DNA of 64,000 nucleotides from JAJFUB01 sp964622325 (GCA_964622325.1 CAZUOJ010000008.1:1-64000), one strand, 5' to 3'. Numbered from the stretch's first letter, positions 34,039 to 44,544 are shown. Translations and numbers: made by a program. The notes: a model not told the origin generated them from the letters alone.

Positions 34039-36216
34039 ATGTCGGACGCAATGTCCATAGAAGAAGTGCGTCAGCGCATTGAATGGCTGCGGGAGCAGAT
34101 TAATGAAGCCAATTATCGTTATTATGTGCTGAATCAGCCCACAATCAGCGATGCTGAATACGATCGGCTGATGGCGGAATTGCAGGCATTAGAGGAAGCG
34201 CATCCGGAATTAGTGACGCCGGATTCGCCGACACAGCGCGTAGGGGCGCCGCCCCGCGAGGAGCTGGGCACTGTCACACATTCGCTGCCCATGATGAGCC
34301 TGCAAAGCATTTTTTCCGAAGAAGAGCTGCGTTCCTTTGTGGAAAGCTGTGCGCGAGCCAGCACGGAGCCCGTAGAGTTTTGGGCCGAGCCCAAATTTGA
34401 TGGCCTCGCCGTGGAAATTGTCTATCTGGACGGCGTGCTGGCCGTGGCCTCGACACGGGGCGATGGGCTTGTAGGCGAGGATGTGACAGATAATGTGCGG
34501 ACAATCAAACAAGTGCCGCTGCGCTTGCGAGATGATATAGAGCCTGTCCCCCCGCGTCTGGAAGTGCGGGGAGAAGTTTATATGCGCATTGCTGATTTTG
34601 AGGCGCTTAATCGGCAACGGGAGCAAACAGGCGAGCCGCTGTTTGCCAATCCGCGCAATGCTGCCGCCGGCTCGTTGCGTCAACTGGATTCCTCGATCAC
34701 GGCGTCGCGGCCTCTGGCGATGTTTTGTTACGATGTAGGGCTTGTGGAAGGACGGGAATTTGAGACGCAGCAAGAATTAACGGAGGCGCTGCGCGCCTGG
34801 GGGCTGCCTGTGAATGAATTGGGGCGGCTGTGCCGAAATGTGGAGGAGCTATTAGCTTATCACGCTCAATTGCAAGCGCAGCGGGACATGTTGCCCTACG
34901 AAATAGATGGCGTTGTGTTTAAAGTGAACAATCGCGCGCTGCAAATTGAATTGGGCGCGCGCAGTCGCAGCCCGCGTTGGGCTGTGGCGTTCAAATTCCC
35001 GCCGCGTCAGGAAACGACGGTTGTGCGGGATATTATTGCCAGTGTGGGGCGCACAGGAGCCTTGACGCCGATTGCCATGCTGGAGCCGGTGCGCATCGGC
35101 GGCGTCACAGTCAGCCGCGCCAGTCTGCATAATCAGGATGAAGTGGAGCGCCTGGATGTCCGCGTGGGGGATACAGTGCTTGTGCAGCGCGCCGGGGATG
35201 TCATCCCCCAAATCGTGCTCGTCATAAAGGAAAAACGGCCGCCGGGAACTGTGCCGTATAAATTGCCTGAGCGCTGCCCCGTGTGCGGCACGCCCGTTGT
35301 CCGCCCCCCAGGAGAAGCTGTAACGCGTTGTCCCTCCGCGGATTGTCCCGCGCAACTGGAAGGCCGGCTGGAGCATTACGCCTCGCGGGACGCCCTGGAT
35401 ATAGAGGGGCTGGGAGAAAAATGGGCGCGGATTTTTGTATCGCAGGGGCTTGTGAAGCATCTTTATGATTTATACAGCCTGACAAAGGAACAGCTGTTGC
35501 AGCTGGAGCGGATGGGGCCCAAATCAGCCGAGAATTTGTTGAATGCTATTGAGCGCAGCAAGGAGACAACATTAGCCCGCTTCATTTATGCCCTGGGCAT
35601 TCCGCTCGTGGGCAGCACAGTGGCGCAGCTTTTGGCGGAGCATTTCCGTGACATTCACGCGCTGATGAATGCCCGCCCCGAAGAGCTACAACAGATCCCC
35701 GGCATTGGCCCTGAAATCGCCCAGAGCGTGTTTGAATTCTTCTCTGAGCCGCGGAATAAAGAAGTCGTGCAGCGTCTTTTGGAGGCCGGCGTTCATCCGC
35801 AGCCGCCGCCTTCGCCGGCGGAATTGGCGGCCGCGGCGGGCGTCGCTGTGGGCGACAAGCTGCCTCTATCCGGCAAGACATTTGTCCTGACAGGCGCTTT
35901 GGAAAGCTTTACGCGGGAGCAAGCGACTGCCGCGCTGCAGGCGCTGGGGGCGAAAGTGACTAACAGCGTAAGCAAGAAGACGGATTATGTGATAGTGGGC
36001 GCCGATCCGGGCTCCAAGCTGCGCAAAGCCCAGGAATTGGGCATCCCCACTCTGGATGAAGAGGGCTTCAAGAAGCTTTTAGCAGAAGCCAGTAGCGGCT
36101 CAATCGAGGCAGAGAGGCAAGAGGCTTTTCCAGCCGAAAGTGCGCCCTCCGCGGCGCCATCGCAAGCCCCAGCCTCCGAAGAAAAAGCTCAGCCGCGTTT
36201 GGAGCTGAATGAATAA
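34039..36216 (+). CDS. ligA: NAD-dependent DNA ligase
   Basis: A 725-residue ligase that seals nicks in replication and repair. The N-terminal Ia helices are followed by the adenylation domain with WAEPKFDGLAVEIVY, where Lys119 is the AMP-accepting lysine. An OB fold is next, then the four-cysteine zinc finger (CPVCGTPVV...RCPSADCPAQ), helix-hairpin-helix repeats (LERMGPKSAENLL, LQQIPGIGPEIAQSVF) and a BRCT domain at about 610-690 (LSGKTFVLTGALESFTREQA). A Ser/Ala/Glu-rich tail of about 35 residues follows. The start at 34039 has AAGG eight bases upstream. Confidence 0.97.
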   Translation: MSDAMSIEEVRQRIEWLREQINEANYRYYVLNQPTISDAEYDRLMAELQALEEAHPELVTPDSPTQRVGAPPREELGTVTHSLPMMSLQSIFSEEELRSFVESCARASTEPVEFWAEPKFDGLAVEIVYLDGVLAVASTRGDGLVGEDVTDNVRTIKQVPLRLRDDIEPVPPRLEVRGEVYMRIADFEALNRQREQTGEPLFANPRNAAAGSLRQLDSSITASRPLAMFCYDVGLVEGREFETQQELTEALRAWGLPVNELGRLCRNVEELLAYHAQLQAQRDMLPYEIDGVVFKVNNRALQIELGARSRSPRWAVAFKFPPRQETTVVRDIIASVGRTGALTPIAMLEPVRIGGVTVSRASLHNQDEVERLDVRVGDTVLVQRAGDVIPQIVLVIKEKRPPGTVPYKLPERCPVCGTPVVRPPGEAVTRCPSADCPAQLEGRLEHYASRDALDIEGLGEKWARIFVSQGLVKHLYDLYSLTKEQLLQLERMGPKSAENLLNAIERSKETTLARFIYALGIPLVGSTVAQLLAEHFRDIHALMNARPEELQQIPGIGPEIAQSVFEFFSEPRNKEVVQRLLEAGVHPQPPPSPAELAAAAGVAVGDKLPLSGKTFVLTGALESFTREQATAALQALGAKVTNSVSKKTDYVIVGADPGSKLRKAQELGIPTLDEEGFKKLLAEASSGSIEAERQEAFPAESAPSAAPSQAPASEEKAQPRLELNE

Positions 36217-36291
36217 AATGACAAGCGCGTGGACGACACAAAAGCTTTTCCGGCAGGCCAAGCGGAATAAATTCACATCGAGGAGAAAAAT

Positions 36292-37584
36292 ATGACGGAA
36301 CAACTAGCTTTATTAGGCGGGCCGCGGGCTGTCACACAGCCTCCTCAAGAAAAATGGCAACAAGTGAACGATGAAGTCAAGGCAACAGTGAATGCCCTGC
36401 TGGAGCAGGGGATTATCAGCATCACGGATGCTTCAGGAGTCATTGGCGAATTTGAAGCGGCTTTTGCCCGGATGACAGGCTCGCGTTATGCCCTGTGTAT
36501 GAATAGTGGCACAGCGGCCTTACACAGCGCTTATTTTGCCGTAGGCGTGGGGCCCGGAGATGAAGTGCTGGTGCCCGCTTATACATGGCATGCCACTGTC
36601 ACGCCCATTATTCATTGTGCCGCCACGCCTGTGTTTTGCGATATTCGGCCCGAATCGCTGACGATTGATCCGGAGGATGTGGAGCGCCGTATCACATCGC
36701 GCACGAAGGCTCTCTGTGTTGTCCATGTTTTTGGCAATGTGTGTGATATGGATCGGCTGTGCGATATCGCCCGGCGCCATCATCTGGCATTGATTGAGGA
36801 CGCCAGCCACGCCCACGGGGCTTTATGGCAGGGCAAGCCTGTCGGCAGCTTCGGAGAAGTGGGCTGCTTTAGCCTGCAAGGGGCGAAGGCGGTCAGCGGC
36901 GGCGAAGCAGGCATCGCCGTCACAGACAAGCCGGAATTGCTGGATCGGATGATTGTGCTGGGCCATTTTGGCCGGCCCAGACTCGGCGCAGATGAGATCG
37001 TGCGGCAGATTGGCGATATGAGTCTGGGCGCGAAATATCGAGCGCATCCCTGGGCGATTGCGATGGCGCTTGTCGGGCTGAAACGCCTGCCGGAGCTTAA
37101 CGCCAAACGCACTGCCAATTATGAATTTCTGAACGAGCAATTGCGGAATTGTCCGGGCCTGGAAGTCATTGATCCTCTGCCGGGCGCCACACGCGCCGCC
37201 TATCTGGAATTCAAATTCAAGCTGACAAGGGAAGCCGTGGAGCGGGTGCCGCGGGAACGGATTGTGGCGGCGATGCAGGCCGAGGGCGCGCCTGTAACGG
37301 CGGATCGCTATTCGGATCGCAATTACACATACGGGCTTTTACATGCGGCGCCGCTATTTACAAGCGTGGATCGGCGCCAGCTCGGCGGCTGTTTTTATGA
37401 TCCGACAAGGCCGGAAAATCCGCCTCGCCCGACGCTCCCCGTGGCTGAGGACATCAACAAGCGCCTTATTTCCCTGCCAGCCTTTACAGAAGTGGAGCAA
37501 GAATCTCTGAGGCAAGTGGCCGCCGCTATGCAAAAAGTAATGATGAATTTAGCCCAGTTAGAGCGAGTAGCCGCCGCTCCCTAG
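36292..37584 (+). CDS. DegT/DnrJ/EryC1/StrS family PLP aminotransferase
   Basis: A 430-residue fold-type I PLP enzyme. MNSGTAALHSAYFAVGVGPGDEVLVPAYTWHAT is the cofactor phosphate and substrate region, LALIEDASHAHGA holds the PLP-pyridine aspartate, and GCFSLQGAKAVSGGEAGI has the Schiff-base lysine. Family members aminate nucleotide-linked keto sugars or act as dehydratases. GAGGAG precedes the ATG. No sugar-nucleotide genes adjoin it. A secreted glycosidase follows, so a catabolic or glycan role is equally possible. Confidence 0.88.
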   Translation: MTEQLALLGGPRAVTQPPQEKWQQVNDEVKATVNALLEQGIISITDASGVIGEFEAAFARMTGSRYALCMNSGTAALHSAYFAVGVGPGDEVLVPAYTWHATVTPIIHCAATPVFCDIRPESLTIDPEDVERRITSRTKALCVVHVFGNVCDMDRLCDIARRHHLALIEDASHAHGALWQGKPVGSFGEVGCFSLQGAKAVSGGEAGIAVTDKPELLDRMIVLGHFGRPRLGADEIVRQIGDMSLGAKYRAHPWAIAMALVGLKRLPELNAKRTANYEFLNEQLRNCPGLEVIDPLPGATRAAYLEFKFKLTREAVERVPRERIVAAMQAEGAPVTADRYSDRNYTYGLLHAAPLFTSVDRRQLGGCFYDPTRPENPPRPTLPVAEDINKRLISLPAFTEVEQESLRQVAAAMQKVMMNLAQLERVAAAP

Positions 37585-37693
37585 CTGTTGATTCCGGCGG
37601 CAGCGAACAGCTGGAAAGATAATTAGCCTGAGCTTTTCGCTTTTTCTATTCGCTTTTTGGCTTGCCACTGGCGCTCCCTTTGCGCCGCGCGCA

Positions 37694-37737
37694 CAGCGCT
37701 ACAAAGACGCCCAATCATCCGGGCGCTGTTGTTTTTT
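37694..37737 (+). terminator. Possible terminator after the DegT-type gene
   Basis: CAGCGC (37694-37699) pairs with GCGCTG (37723-37728) around a 23-base loop and is followed by TTGTTTTTTT. The loop is long, so this is tentative. It lies in the 282-base gap 37585-37866, which holds no gene I can see. Confidence 0.4.
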
Positions 37738-37866
37738 TAAGGCATGAGCGTGAGCCGGGAATATCACTCTAACAGGAACTGTTAAGAGTGGGCAGAATAA
37801 TTTTGCGGCGTCTTTGGGGCAATGAGATTATGGCCGGCAAAAACAAAGCGAACGGAGGATTCATTC

Positions 37867-39834
37867 ATGCTGTGGCCTTGGCTGATGGGCGCAGTTTTTT
37901 TGCTGACGCCGCCGCTGCCGCCTGACGCGTGGGAGTCGCCTTTTGGGATTTGCAATCCCTGGCCGGAGGTGGGGCCGCAGGGGATGGGGGCGAGCTGGTG
38001 CCGCTGCGGCGGCGGCTCCACGGCCTTAGGCGATTGGCCGCGGACACAGCCGTTGCCCGGCGTATTTCGCTGGGAAGCGGCGGATCGCGAGCTGCAGATG
38101 TATGAGCAGGAAGGCCTTGTGCCCTGCCCGATTTTGTCCTATACGCCGGCGTGGGCCTCCCGCGCGCCGGGCGTCCCCGAAGCCGACAAGCGCCCTCCGT
38201 TGCGCTTATGGGATTATTTCCATTTCTGCAAAGAGACGGCTGCCCGCTATGCGGGGCGCGTGCATTTTTGGGAAATCTGGAATGAGCCCAACATAGGATT
38301 CTTCCAGGGCACAATGGAGGATTATACGGATCTTTTGAAGACAGGGGCGCTGGGCGTGGGGGCGGGAAATCCTCAGGCCTTTATTATTTTCGGCGGAATG
38401 GCCGGCGTGGATCAGCCTTTTCTGGAGCTTTGCTATCAACATGGCGTCGCAGATTATTTTGAAATCATGGCGACACATCCTTATCAATGGGGGCGTGTGC
38501 TGGATGACGGATGGCTTTTTCATAAGCTGGAAACATTGCGCGCGGTCATGCAGTCCTGGAAGGACGCGCCCAAGCCCATCTGGATCAATGAAATTGGCTG
38601 GTCGCTCAGCGAATCGCGCCTTACGGAACAGGATCAGGCGCGGCTGCTCGTGCAAAGCTATGTCAGCGCTTTAGCCCGGAGAGATCTGGGCGTGGAGCGC
38701 GTTTTCTGGTATTGCGTCAAAGATTGGGGCAGGCCTGATTATGGCGTCTATGCCGAGGACGGACGCAAAAAATTGGCCTGGCATGCCTATCAGACAATGG
38801 CGCGGAGCTTGCAGGGACGCAAATGTCTGGGGCGGCTGCCTGTCGATCCTGCCGTCCGGGCTTATGTTTTTGCCGGACAGAGCGAGGAAGCCGTTATTGT
38901 TCTCTGGAGCGCGGATATGCAAGCGCATTCTGTGTCTCTGCCCTTAAAGAGCGCGCCCGCGCGCGTGTGGGACATGCGCGGAGCGCCCCTGCCCTCGCCC
39001 CCAGCCGCGCAGGGCGAAATCCTGCTCACAGTCCCTCCCGAGCCCATTTATCTTCAGGCCTCACGGCAGGCCTGGCGGGAGATGTCGGAAATAAAGCCTC
39101 TTCAGATAATGCTGCCTGCGCCCCAGCGCCGGCCCCGCGGCTGGCTGAATATTTATCCGCAGCCCGGCTGCGAACAGCCCTGGCTCTGGCGCGGGCGCCC
39201 TGTTACGCTGCAGGGAAGGCTGTTTAATGCCAGCCCGCAGAGCGTTCAGGGGGAGATACGCCTGACAATTGTGGACAATAAGAATCAAAAACGCGGGACG
39301 CTGGCAAAAACATCAGTAGCAGTGGGGCCCTGGGCCGACTCGCAATTTCCCCTATCGGTGTTTTGTCCCCCCGAAGCGCCGGAAGAAGTCACATTGCTTG
39401 TCACGGCCCATCTGGATAAACTGCGACTGCCGCCTTTGCATGTACGGGCGCTTGTTGGCGACGGGCCGACGATAAATTTCTATGCCAACAGCTTTTTGGA
39501 ACATCAATTGTATTTACAGCCTGAAGCCCAAAGCGGCTGCGCCGAGTCCGTTCGCTTTGGCACGCGCTGGATATATCGGCTTCCTGTGCCCTTTGTTTGC
39601 CGCGCGCGTGTGCACATGGATGTGGGCGCGCATAATGCTGGCCCCTGGAGCGTCGCCTGGGCGGCCGAAGGACGCCAGTGGCAAAAGCTGATGGCCGGAC
39701 GAAGCGAACGGCAGTGGCAGAGCGCCACGATTGAACATGTGCCAGCGGATTATCTTTATTTGAAATGTGAAGGCGAGGATCAACAAGTCCGCGCTGTGCG
39801 CGTCACTTTTATCCCTTTGTCCCCGGAAAAATAA
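37867..39834 (+). CDS. Secreted GH39-like glycosidase
   Basis: A 655-residue exported protein with a short signal (MLWPWLMGAVFLLTPPLPP). The TIM-barrel of residues 25-330 has VHFWEIWNEPNIGFF, where Glu140 is the acid/base, and PIWINEIGWSLSE, where Glu242 is the nucleophile. This is the GH39/GH-A arrangement used by xylosidases and iduronidases. HPYQWGR and VFWYCVKDWG complete the barrel. The rest is beta-sandwich, with no known binding domain recognised. GGAGG lies eight bases before the ATG at 37867; an in-frame ATG at 37822 lacks a site. Substrate not assigned. Confidence 0.85.
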   Translation: MLWPWLMGAVFLLTPPLPPDAWESPFGICNPWPEVGPQGMGASWCRCGGGSTALGDWPRTQPLPGVFRWEAADRELQMYEQEGLVPCPILSYTPAWASRAPGVPEADKRPPLRLWDYFHFCKETAARYAGRVHFWEIWNEPNIGFFQGTMEDYTDLLKTGALGVGAGNPQAFIIFGGMAGVDQPFLELCYQHGVADYFEIMATHPYQWGRVLDDGWLFHKLETLRAVMQSWKDAPKPIWINEIGWSLSESRLTEQDQARLLVQSYVSALARRDLGVERVFWYCVKDWGRPDYGVYAEDGRKKLAWHAYQTMARSLQGRKCLGRLPVDPAVRAYVFAGQSEEAVIVLWSADMQAHSVSLPLKSAPARVWDMRGAPLPSPPAAQGEILLTVPPEPIYLQASRQAWREMSEIKPLQIMLPAPQRRPRGWLNIYPQPGCEQPWLWRGRPVTLQGRLFNASPQSVQGEIRLTIVDNKNQKRGTLAKTSVAVGPWADSQFPLSVFCPPEAPEEVTLLVTAHLDKLRLPPLHVRALVGDGPTINFYANSFLEHQLYLQPEAQSGCAESVRFGTRWIYRLPVPFVCRARVHMDVGAHNAGPWSVAWAAEGRQWQKLMAGRSERQWQSATIEHVPADYLYLKCEGEDQQVRAVRVTFIPLSPEK

Positions 39835-40051
39835 GCGCGCTTACAGGGCACCATCATAAGAATTCATGCCTTCTCTCTATTATCAAAAGTTTGGACGCCA
39901 TTTTTTGTCCTGGGGGCTATCCGCGCAAGCGTGTGTCCACAAGGAAGCGCGAAAGCCTTTGTGCAGCGTGGGGGGAGCCGTTTTGGCGGGGGCAAGAGGC
40001 AAAAGCAGCTTGGGGAAGAGACATTGTCCAGGGCGGGAATTCAACGGGAAT

Positions 40052-42040
40052 TCAAAAGGAAAATACTTCATGGCCCCGCACGCCGGCAAAAAAGTCCACA
40101 AGCACCCATAATCCTGCGGCAGTGAATTCCGCCAGCACTAATCCCAAAAAGCCTGGCAGCAGCCGCCGATAGATTTTGGGGCCTCCGTAATGCAAAATGG
40201 CCGTTTTACAGAGCCAGCCGAGGAGCACGGGGAACCAGAAATTAATCATCGGCCAGGAGGCGCCCATCAGATAGCCGATGGGATGCAGCGGCCACCATAA
40301 AAAATGATGATGCAGGAGCGTGAGGCCCCAATAGCTGGCCGCCCCGATAGCCATTGTGACAAAGGCGCCCGGCCGCGGCCGTTCCCCTTCCGTCAAAAGC
40401 TGAATTGTCCAGTTGCAATACAAATTGCGCGTATAATACGCCGTGAACCAGGGATGTAAAGTCGCGCCCCCATAGCGATACATCAGCGTTAAATAGGACA
40501 CATAGGAAGACAAAATCGCCAGGGCAATCGCCGCGGCCAGCGCTTTCGCCAGCTGCCGGGGCGCCAGGGCGCCCTCCGCGGCCAGCTTCCAGCTTTGCAT
40601 CAAGCCCGGCATCAGGGGGCTGCGATTGTCCACCATCCATAAATGATCTAAATACGCCAGGATAGCGATGTTGCGTGGGCCCAGACTCCGCGAGCCGAAC
40701 GCCGCCAGAAACATATTAAAGGGCCGATAGGGATGCTGCACATACAGCATTCCGCCTTCGCACACAAGCCGGACGGCCACGATATGGGACAGAAAATACA
40801 GGGCAATCAGCCCCAGAACAGCCCCCCAGTGCGCTCCTGCCGCCGCGCCCCAAACGCCGATGGCCAGCCAGGACATTCCCAGCCCCCCCAAAGCCACACG
40901 ATAAGGCAAGGGCTCCCCCTCCTCCGCAATCTGCCTGGCAGTCGCCCCGGGCTCTGTTTCTCTGGCCATATTCCAAATCTGCCGCAATCTTTCCCGTGCC
41001 GCCCATAGCCCCAAAACGCCGGCAGCCATAATTCCGCCCCACATCTGATGGGCGACGAGCTCCTTTGTGCCATACGCCTGCACACTGCGCAGCGGCAAGC
41101 CCAACGCGCTGGCGATTACTGTCTGCAGCAAGAAAAAGAAATAAAACAGCCACAGGCTGAAGGACAGCTCCGAAGGCAACACATACGCTAAGCCAATGAT
41201 AGAAAAAAGCGTGCGCAGATACAGGGGCTGCATGGCATTCCAGGGCCGCTGCGCCAGATAAGGCCCCAGATTGACTTGATGGACATTAATGTAGGGCAGA
41301 GCCGGGAAATAATAATGCAGGCCATTGAGGGCATGGATGAAAAAAGGCACGGCGAAAAAGCCCCACATCACGGGATCGCGCAAGAAATTGGCCAGAGCGC
41401 CGGCACTGCCCGGGCGCATCGGACGAGCGGCCATAGCTTTTTCCCCCGCACTATCGCCCGACATTGCCAGCGCAACAGGCAATTGCAACAGCGGGAAGAC
41501 TAATTTTTCATCTTCAATCCAGCGGCGCCGCAGCAAAGTTGTGAGGCAAAAGAACGCGAAATACATTGCCCCCGCCATAGCCGTCCACGCCGCCAGCGGC
41601 ACAAGCCATTCCCCCCAGGGAATGCGTTCGCCTGGACGCAAGCCCTCATACAGCTTGACAATCGCATATTCACTTTGCGGATGCAGCCAGGAGGGAATGA
41701 GGGGATGCAGAATCTGCTCATATTTATTTTCGGGCCGGGCAAAATAAAAGGGCCCCGCAATATAAGGAATGAGCAATCCCGTGAGGCCAAAGGACGGAAT
41801 GCCGCCCGCCACAAGACACATCGCATAAATCAGCAACAGCTCCCCCGGCCGCAAGCCTCGCTTCAGCCGCCGCAGGAGCGGATTGATGATTAAGACAAGC
41901 AAAACGAGCACAAAAAGGGCGTTGATGGGGAAGGCAGTCAGCCCCGTCCATGTGCCCTTCATGACGAGATCCGAGTACGGAGTGGCGATGCCAATCAACA
42001 AAACAGCGCCTGAGCCAATCAAAAAAGCCCGTTGTGTCAT
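40052..42040 (-). CDS. OPT-like DUF6785/DUF6784 polytopic membrane protein (copy 1)
   Basis: A 662-residue inner-membrane protein with about 14 hydrophobic segments. RRWIEDEKLVFPLLQLPVALAMSG matches the DUF6785 N-terminal half, and VRLVCEGGMLYVQHPYRP, LHHHFLWWPLHPIGYLMG and WLCKTAILHYGGPKIYRRLLPGFLGLVLAEF match the DUF6784 C-terminal half. These resemble OPT-type oligopeptide transporters, so solute import is plausible but unproven. It is the third gene of a leftward run: ceramidase-like 43087-44544, amidohydrolase 42128-43027, then this gene after 87 bases. A paralogue lies at 45383-47545. Confidence 0.82.
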   Translation of the reverse strand: MTQRAFLIGSGAVLLIGIATPYSDLVMKGTWTGLTAFPINALFVLVLLVLIINPLLRRLKRGLRPGELLLIYAMCLVAGGIPSFGLTGLLIPYIAGPFYFARPENKYEQILHPLIPSWLHPQSEYAIVKLYEGLRPGERIPWGEWLVPLAAWTAMAGAMYFAFFCLTTLLRRRWIEDEKLVFPLLQLPVALAMSGDSAGEKAMAARPMRPGSAGALANFLRDPVMWGFFAVPFFIHALNGLHYYFPALPYINVHQVNLGPYLAQRPWNAMQPLYLRTLFSIIGLAYVLPSELSFSLWLFYFFFLLQTVIASALGLPLRSVQAYGTKELVAHQMWGGIMAAGVLGLWAARERLRQIWNMARETEPGATARQIAEEGEPLPYRVALGGLGMSWLAIGVWGAAAGAHWGAVLGLIALYFLSHIVAVRLVCEGGMLYVQHPYRPFNMFLAAFGSRSLGPRNIAILAYLDHLWMVDNRSPLMPGLMQSWKLAAEGALAPRQLAKALAAAIALAILSSYVSYLTLMYRYGGATLHPWFTAYYTRNLYCNWTIQLLTEGERPRPGAFVTMAIGAASYWGLTLLHHHFLWWPLHPIGYLMGASWPMINFWFPVLLGWLCKTAILHYGGPKIYRRLLPGFLGLVLAEFTAAGLWVLVDFFAGVRGHEVFSF

Positions 42041-42127
42041 CGTTCAGCAATCCACGGGATTTTTGGCCCTGCTCTTTTGCGCGCCCCAAACTGCCCGGCG
42101 CGATTTCTTTCTGCGGCTCTGCGCCCC

Positions 42128-43027
42128 TTAATCCTGCAGCCCGAAAAATTTCAGAGCATTTTCCCGCATCACTTTATTAAAAACTTCCTCACTGATACGG
42201 CCTGCATCTCGCCATTCAATCAGCAAATCAATAATCCGGACGGGCATCCCCGGAAAGCACAGATCTGTGCCAAACATCAAGCGATCCTGAAATTCTGTCA
42301 AAAATTGAGCCCCATAATCCGGATCGCGCGCCAGCGCATTGCGCGGCGAATCATCCGACAGATCGCCATACAGATTGGGATACAGGCGCATCAGCTTGGG
42401 AACGACACCTTCTTCTTTAATGGGCCCTGTAGGCTGGCGGCCGACTTGTCCCCCCCAGGGCCGAAACACATAGCCCCGCTCGCCAGGCGTCTCCAGCCGC
42501 GCAATCTCCGTCCAGAACACAGGCCCATGGCCAAAGATGATTAAATTCGGATAGCGCTGCAATGTATGCTCCAATTGCGGCAAGCCGGGATCATCATACA
42601 GGCCAAAATCGCCTGTCATTTGATCCGAGCCATCGAAAATGATGGGCAGCCCAACTTCCTCCGCTGCCCGAAACAGATTCTGGACGCGATCATCCATTAA
42701 AGGCAAATTGGGCATCACTTCTCCCAGCCCCTTGCAGCCGCGTTCCTTGTAATAGCGCAACAAATCCGCCAGCGGCGCATGCGGCGAATTCGTAATCGCG
42801 CGCGGATCCACATTGCAAAAGGCAAAAAAGCGATCCGGATATTGCGCCACAATTTCCAGAATTTCTTCGTTAGATTGCGGCAAATAAATTTCCGGACTGA
42901 CAATGGGCAACAAAGCGCCCTTTTCAATCCCCATTCGATCATACTCTCGCAGGACTTCTTCGGGCGTACAGAACGGAAACACAGGCGGCTTATGCCGATA
43001 CACATGGCAATGAATGTCAATGAACAT
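42128..43027 (-). CDS. TIM-barrel amidohydrolase (PF04909 family)
   Basis: A 299-residue metal-dependent hydrolase or decarboxylase. IDIHCHVYRH at residues 3-12 gives the HxH metal site, LIIFGHGPVFW a later histidine, and DRLMFGTDLCFPGMPV the final metal-binding aspartate. The C-terminal NKVMRENALKFFGL is typical for the family. GAGGAG lies nine bases before the ATG. It sits between the ceramidase-like hydrolase (59 bases) and the OPT-like membrane protein (87 bases) and is probably co-transcribed. The substrate cannot be deduced. Confidence 0.9.
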   Translation of the reverse strand: MFIDIHCHVYRHKPPVFPFCTPEEVLREYDRMGIEKGALLPIVSPEIYLPQSNEEILEIVAQYPDRFFAFCNVDPRAITNSPHAPLADLLRYYKERGCKGLGEVMPNLPLMDDRVQNLFRAAEEVGLPIIFDGSDQMTGDFGLYDDPGLPQLEHTLQRYPNLIIFGHGPVFWTEIARLETPGERGYVFRPWGGQVGRQPTGPIKEEGVVPKLMRLYPNLYGDLSDDSPRNALARDPDYGAQFLTEFQDRLMFGTDLCFPGMPVRIIDLLIEWRDAGRISEEVFNKVMRENALKFFGLQD

Positions 43028-43086
43028 AGCTCTGGCTCCTCTTTTTATATTTCTTCGGGGGGACAGCTTTTTACGGGAATTCCCTG

Positions 43087-44544
43087 TTACAGCCGCTGCA
43101 AAATCTCTAACGCTTTCTTTTCATACATTGCTTGCCATTCGGGCCCCAAAAAACATTCCGTGACCTCATAGCCGCCTTTTTCATAATCTTCCGCCGCGGG
43201 CCCATAATGCGCATAGCCATTGGCGCAAGAAATGATGAATGTGTAGGGATGGGGCGAAGCCTGCTTGATGTTCAGCCCGACTTGCGTGCATAGCTCCATC
43301 GGGCATGTAATGAATACGGCCTCGCCAATCCGCATGCCCATCACTTCTATCGTAAAAGTGGCTTCCTGGGCGGCCTCATTAAATGCCTGATGCTTGCGCA
43401 ATGTAGCCAGATCATCCTGGATATGCGCCAGGCGTTCCATCACGCGGATATTCTGCAGATATTTTTCAATATGCGCCCGATTATCCGTGTCCAGCGCCCG
43501 CAGATCTCCGCAGCCGCGCGCCTGTTCCTGAAGATAGCGATAGGCATAATCCGCCGGGAAATCAGGATTGAGCGCATATTGCAAATACAGGGGCAGAAAG
43601 CAGCGAAAGTTCAGGCTCAGGCCCCGCAGGGAGGCCAGCAAGGCCGCCTGCTCACGCTCCAGCGCGGCGATCCGCTGGGGAATATCCTCACGGCGAGGCA
43701 GCGAGATTTTTTCTGTGATGATATTAAGCTGGGCGGGCCCCCCACAGAGGCGCCGCCATGTTTCCAGCGTCCGGGAAGCCAGCATCAAGGCAAAGATTTC
43801 CGCGTCTCGGGGCCGATGAGGCTCCTTGTACAAAACATCACACACATCGCCCCCGGCTCCCTGCAAAAACAGAGCGCAGGCGCCTTCCCCCAAGGCCTCC
43901 TCAATCAATTTTGCCGCCAGGCCCGGAAAATCGGCTGTAATCGGCCCCCCGTTAAAGCCCATTAGAGGATGACAGGCAAAATTGAACAGGACGGCTAAGG
44001 GCCGTCCATCTGTCCGATCCAAACGCACAACGCCAATTGTGGGATCCAGAGGCCCCAGGGCGGCGATATCTTCATCAGGCGGACAGGGATTTGTCTGCCG
44101 AATTGTCCAGTGCCGCCCGTCTTTCAGCCGCAGCGTACGATTGATGAGGAAACGATCTTCTTGTCCTGTGCCCACGCCGACGGATACGGGCTCCATATGC
44201 GCCCACGCCTCTCGCACAGCCGCTTTGACGCGAGCAAGCAGCTCCTCGGGAGCACATAAAATTTTCCCTGGCGGATGTGTATGAGAAGCGCAAATCAATA
44301 CATGAGAGCCCGGAATGCCTATTTCTTCTTCTATAGATTGCCGCAGCTGCGCCACAAAATCATCCGGCACATCCCCAATCAAGCCCAAAGCCACAGCATC
44401 CATCGCCACGATCGCCAGCGTCACACGGCTATCCGCCAGCACGAGCGCTTTCGCGAGCAGAGGATCGTGCACAATCCGCTGCGGATCGGCGATTGTGATG
44501 TCGGCGCATCCTGTGCCCGCACGCAACACATTCTCGGCGGCCAC
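43087..44544 (-). CDS. Neutral-ceramidase-like hydrolase (copy 1)
   Basis: A 485-residue protein lacking a signal peptide. The N-terminus RAGTGCADITIADPQ, ICASHTHPPGKILC (zinc-binding SHTH) and LFNFACHPLMGFNGGPITADFPG match the neutral/alkaline non-lysosomal ceramidase-like fold. Residues beyond 300 (about 185 residues) are more divergent. It probably hydrolyses an amide or ester, but a ceramide substrate is not implied for a cytoplasmic protein in this context. The start is GTG at 44544, with AAAGGAG eight bases upstream. It leads the run with the amidohydrolase and OPT-like gene; a paralogue is at 50085-51473. Confidence 0.78.
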   Translation of the reverse strand: MAAENVLRAGTGCADITIADPQRIVHDPLLAKALVLADSRVTLAIVAMDAVALGLIGDVPDDFVAQLRQSIEEEIGIPGSHVLICASHTHPPGKILCAPEELLARVKAAVREAWAHMEPVSVGVGTGQEDRFLINRTLRLKDGRHWTIRQTNPCPPDEDIAALGPLDPTIGVVRLDRTDGRPLAVLFNFACHPLMGFNGGPITADFPGLAAKLIEEALGEGACALFLQGAGGDVCDVLYKEPHRPRDAEIFALMLASRTLETWRRLCGGPAQLNIITEKISLPRREDIPQRIAALEREQAALLASLRGLSLNFRCFLPLYLQYALNPDFPADYAYRYLQEQARGCGDLRALDTDNRAHIEKYLQNIRVMERLAHIQDDLATLRKHQAFNEAAQEATFTIEVMGMRIGEAVFITCPMELCTQVGLNIKQASPHPYTFIISCANGYAHYGPAAEDYEKGGYEVTECFLGPEWQAMYEKKALEILQRL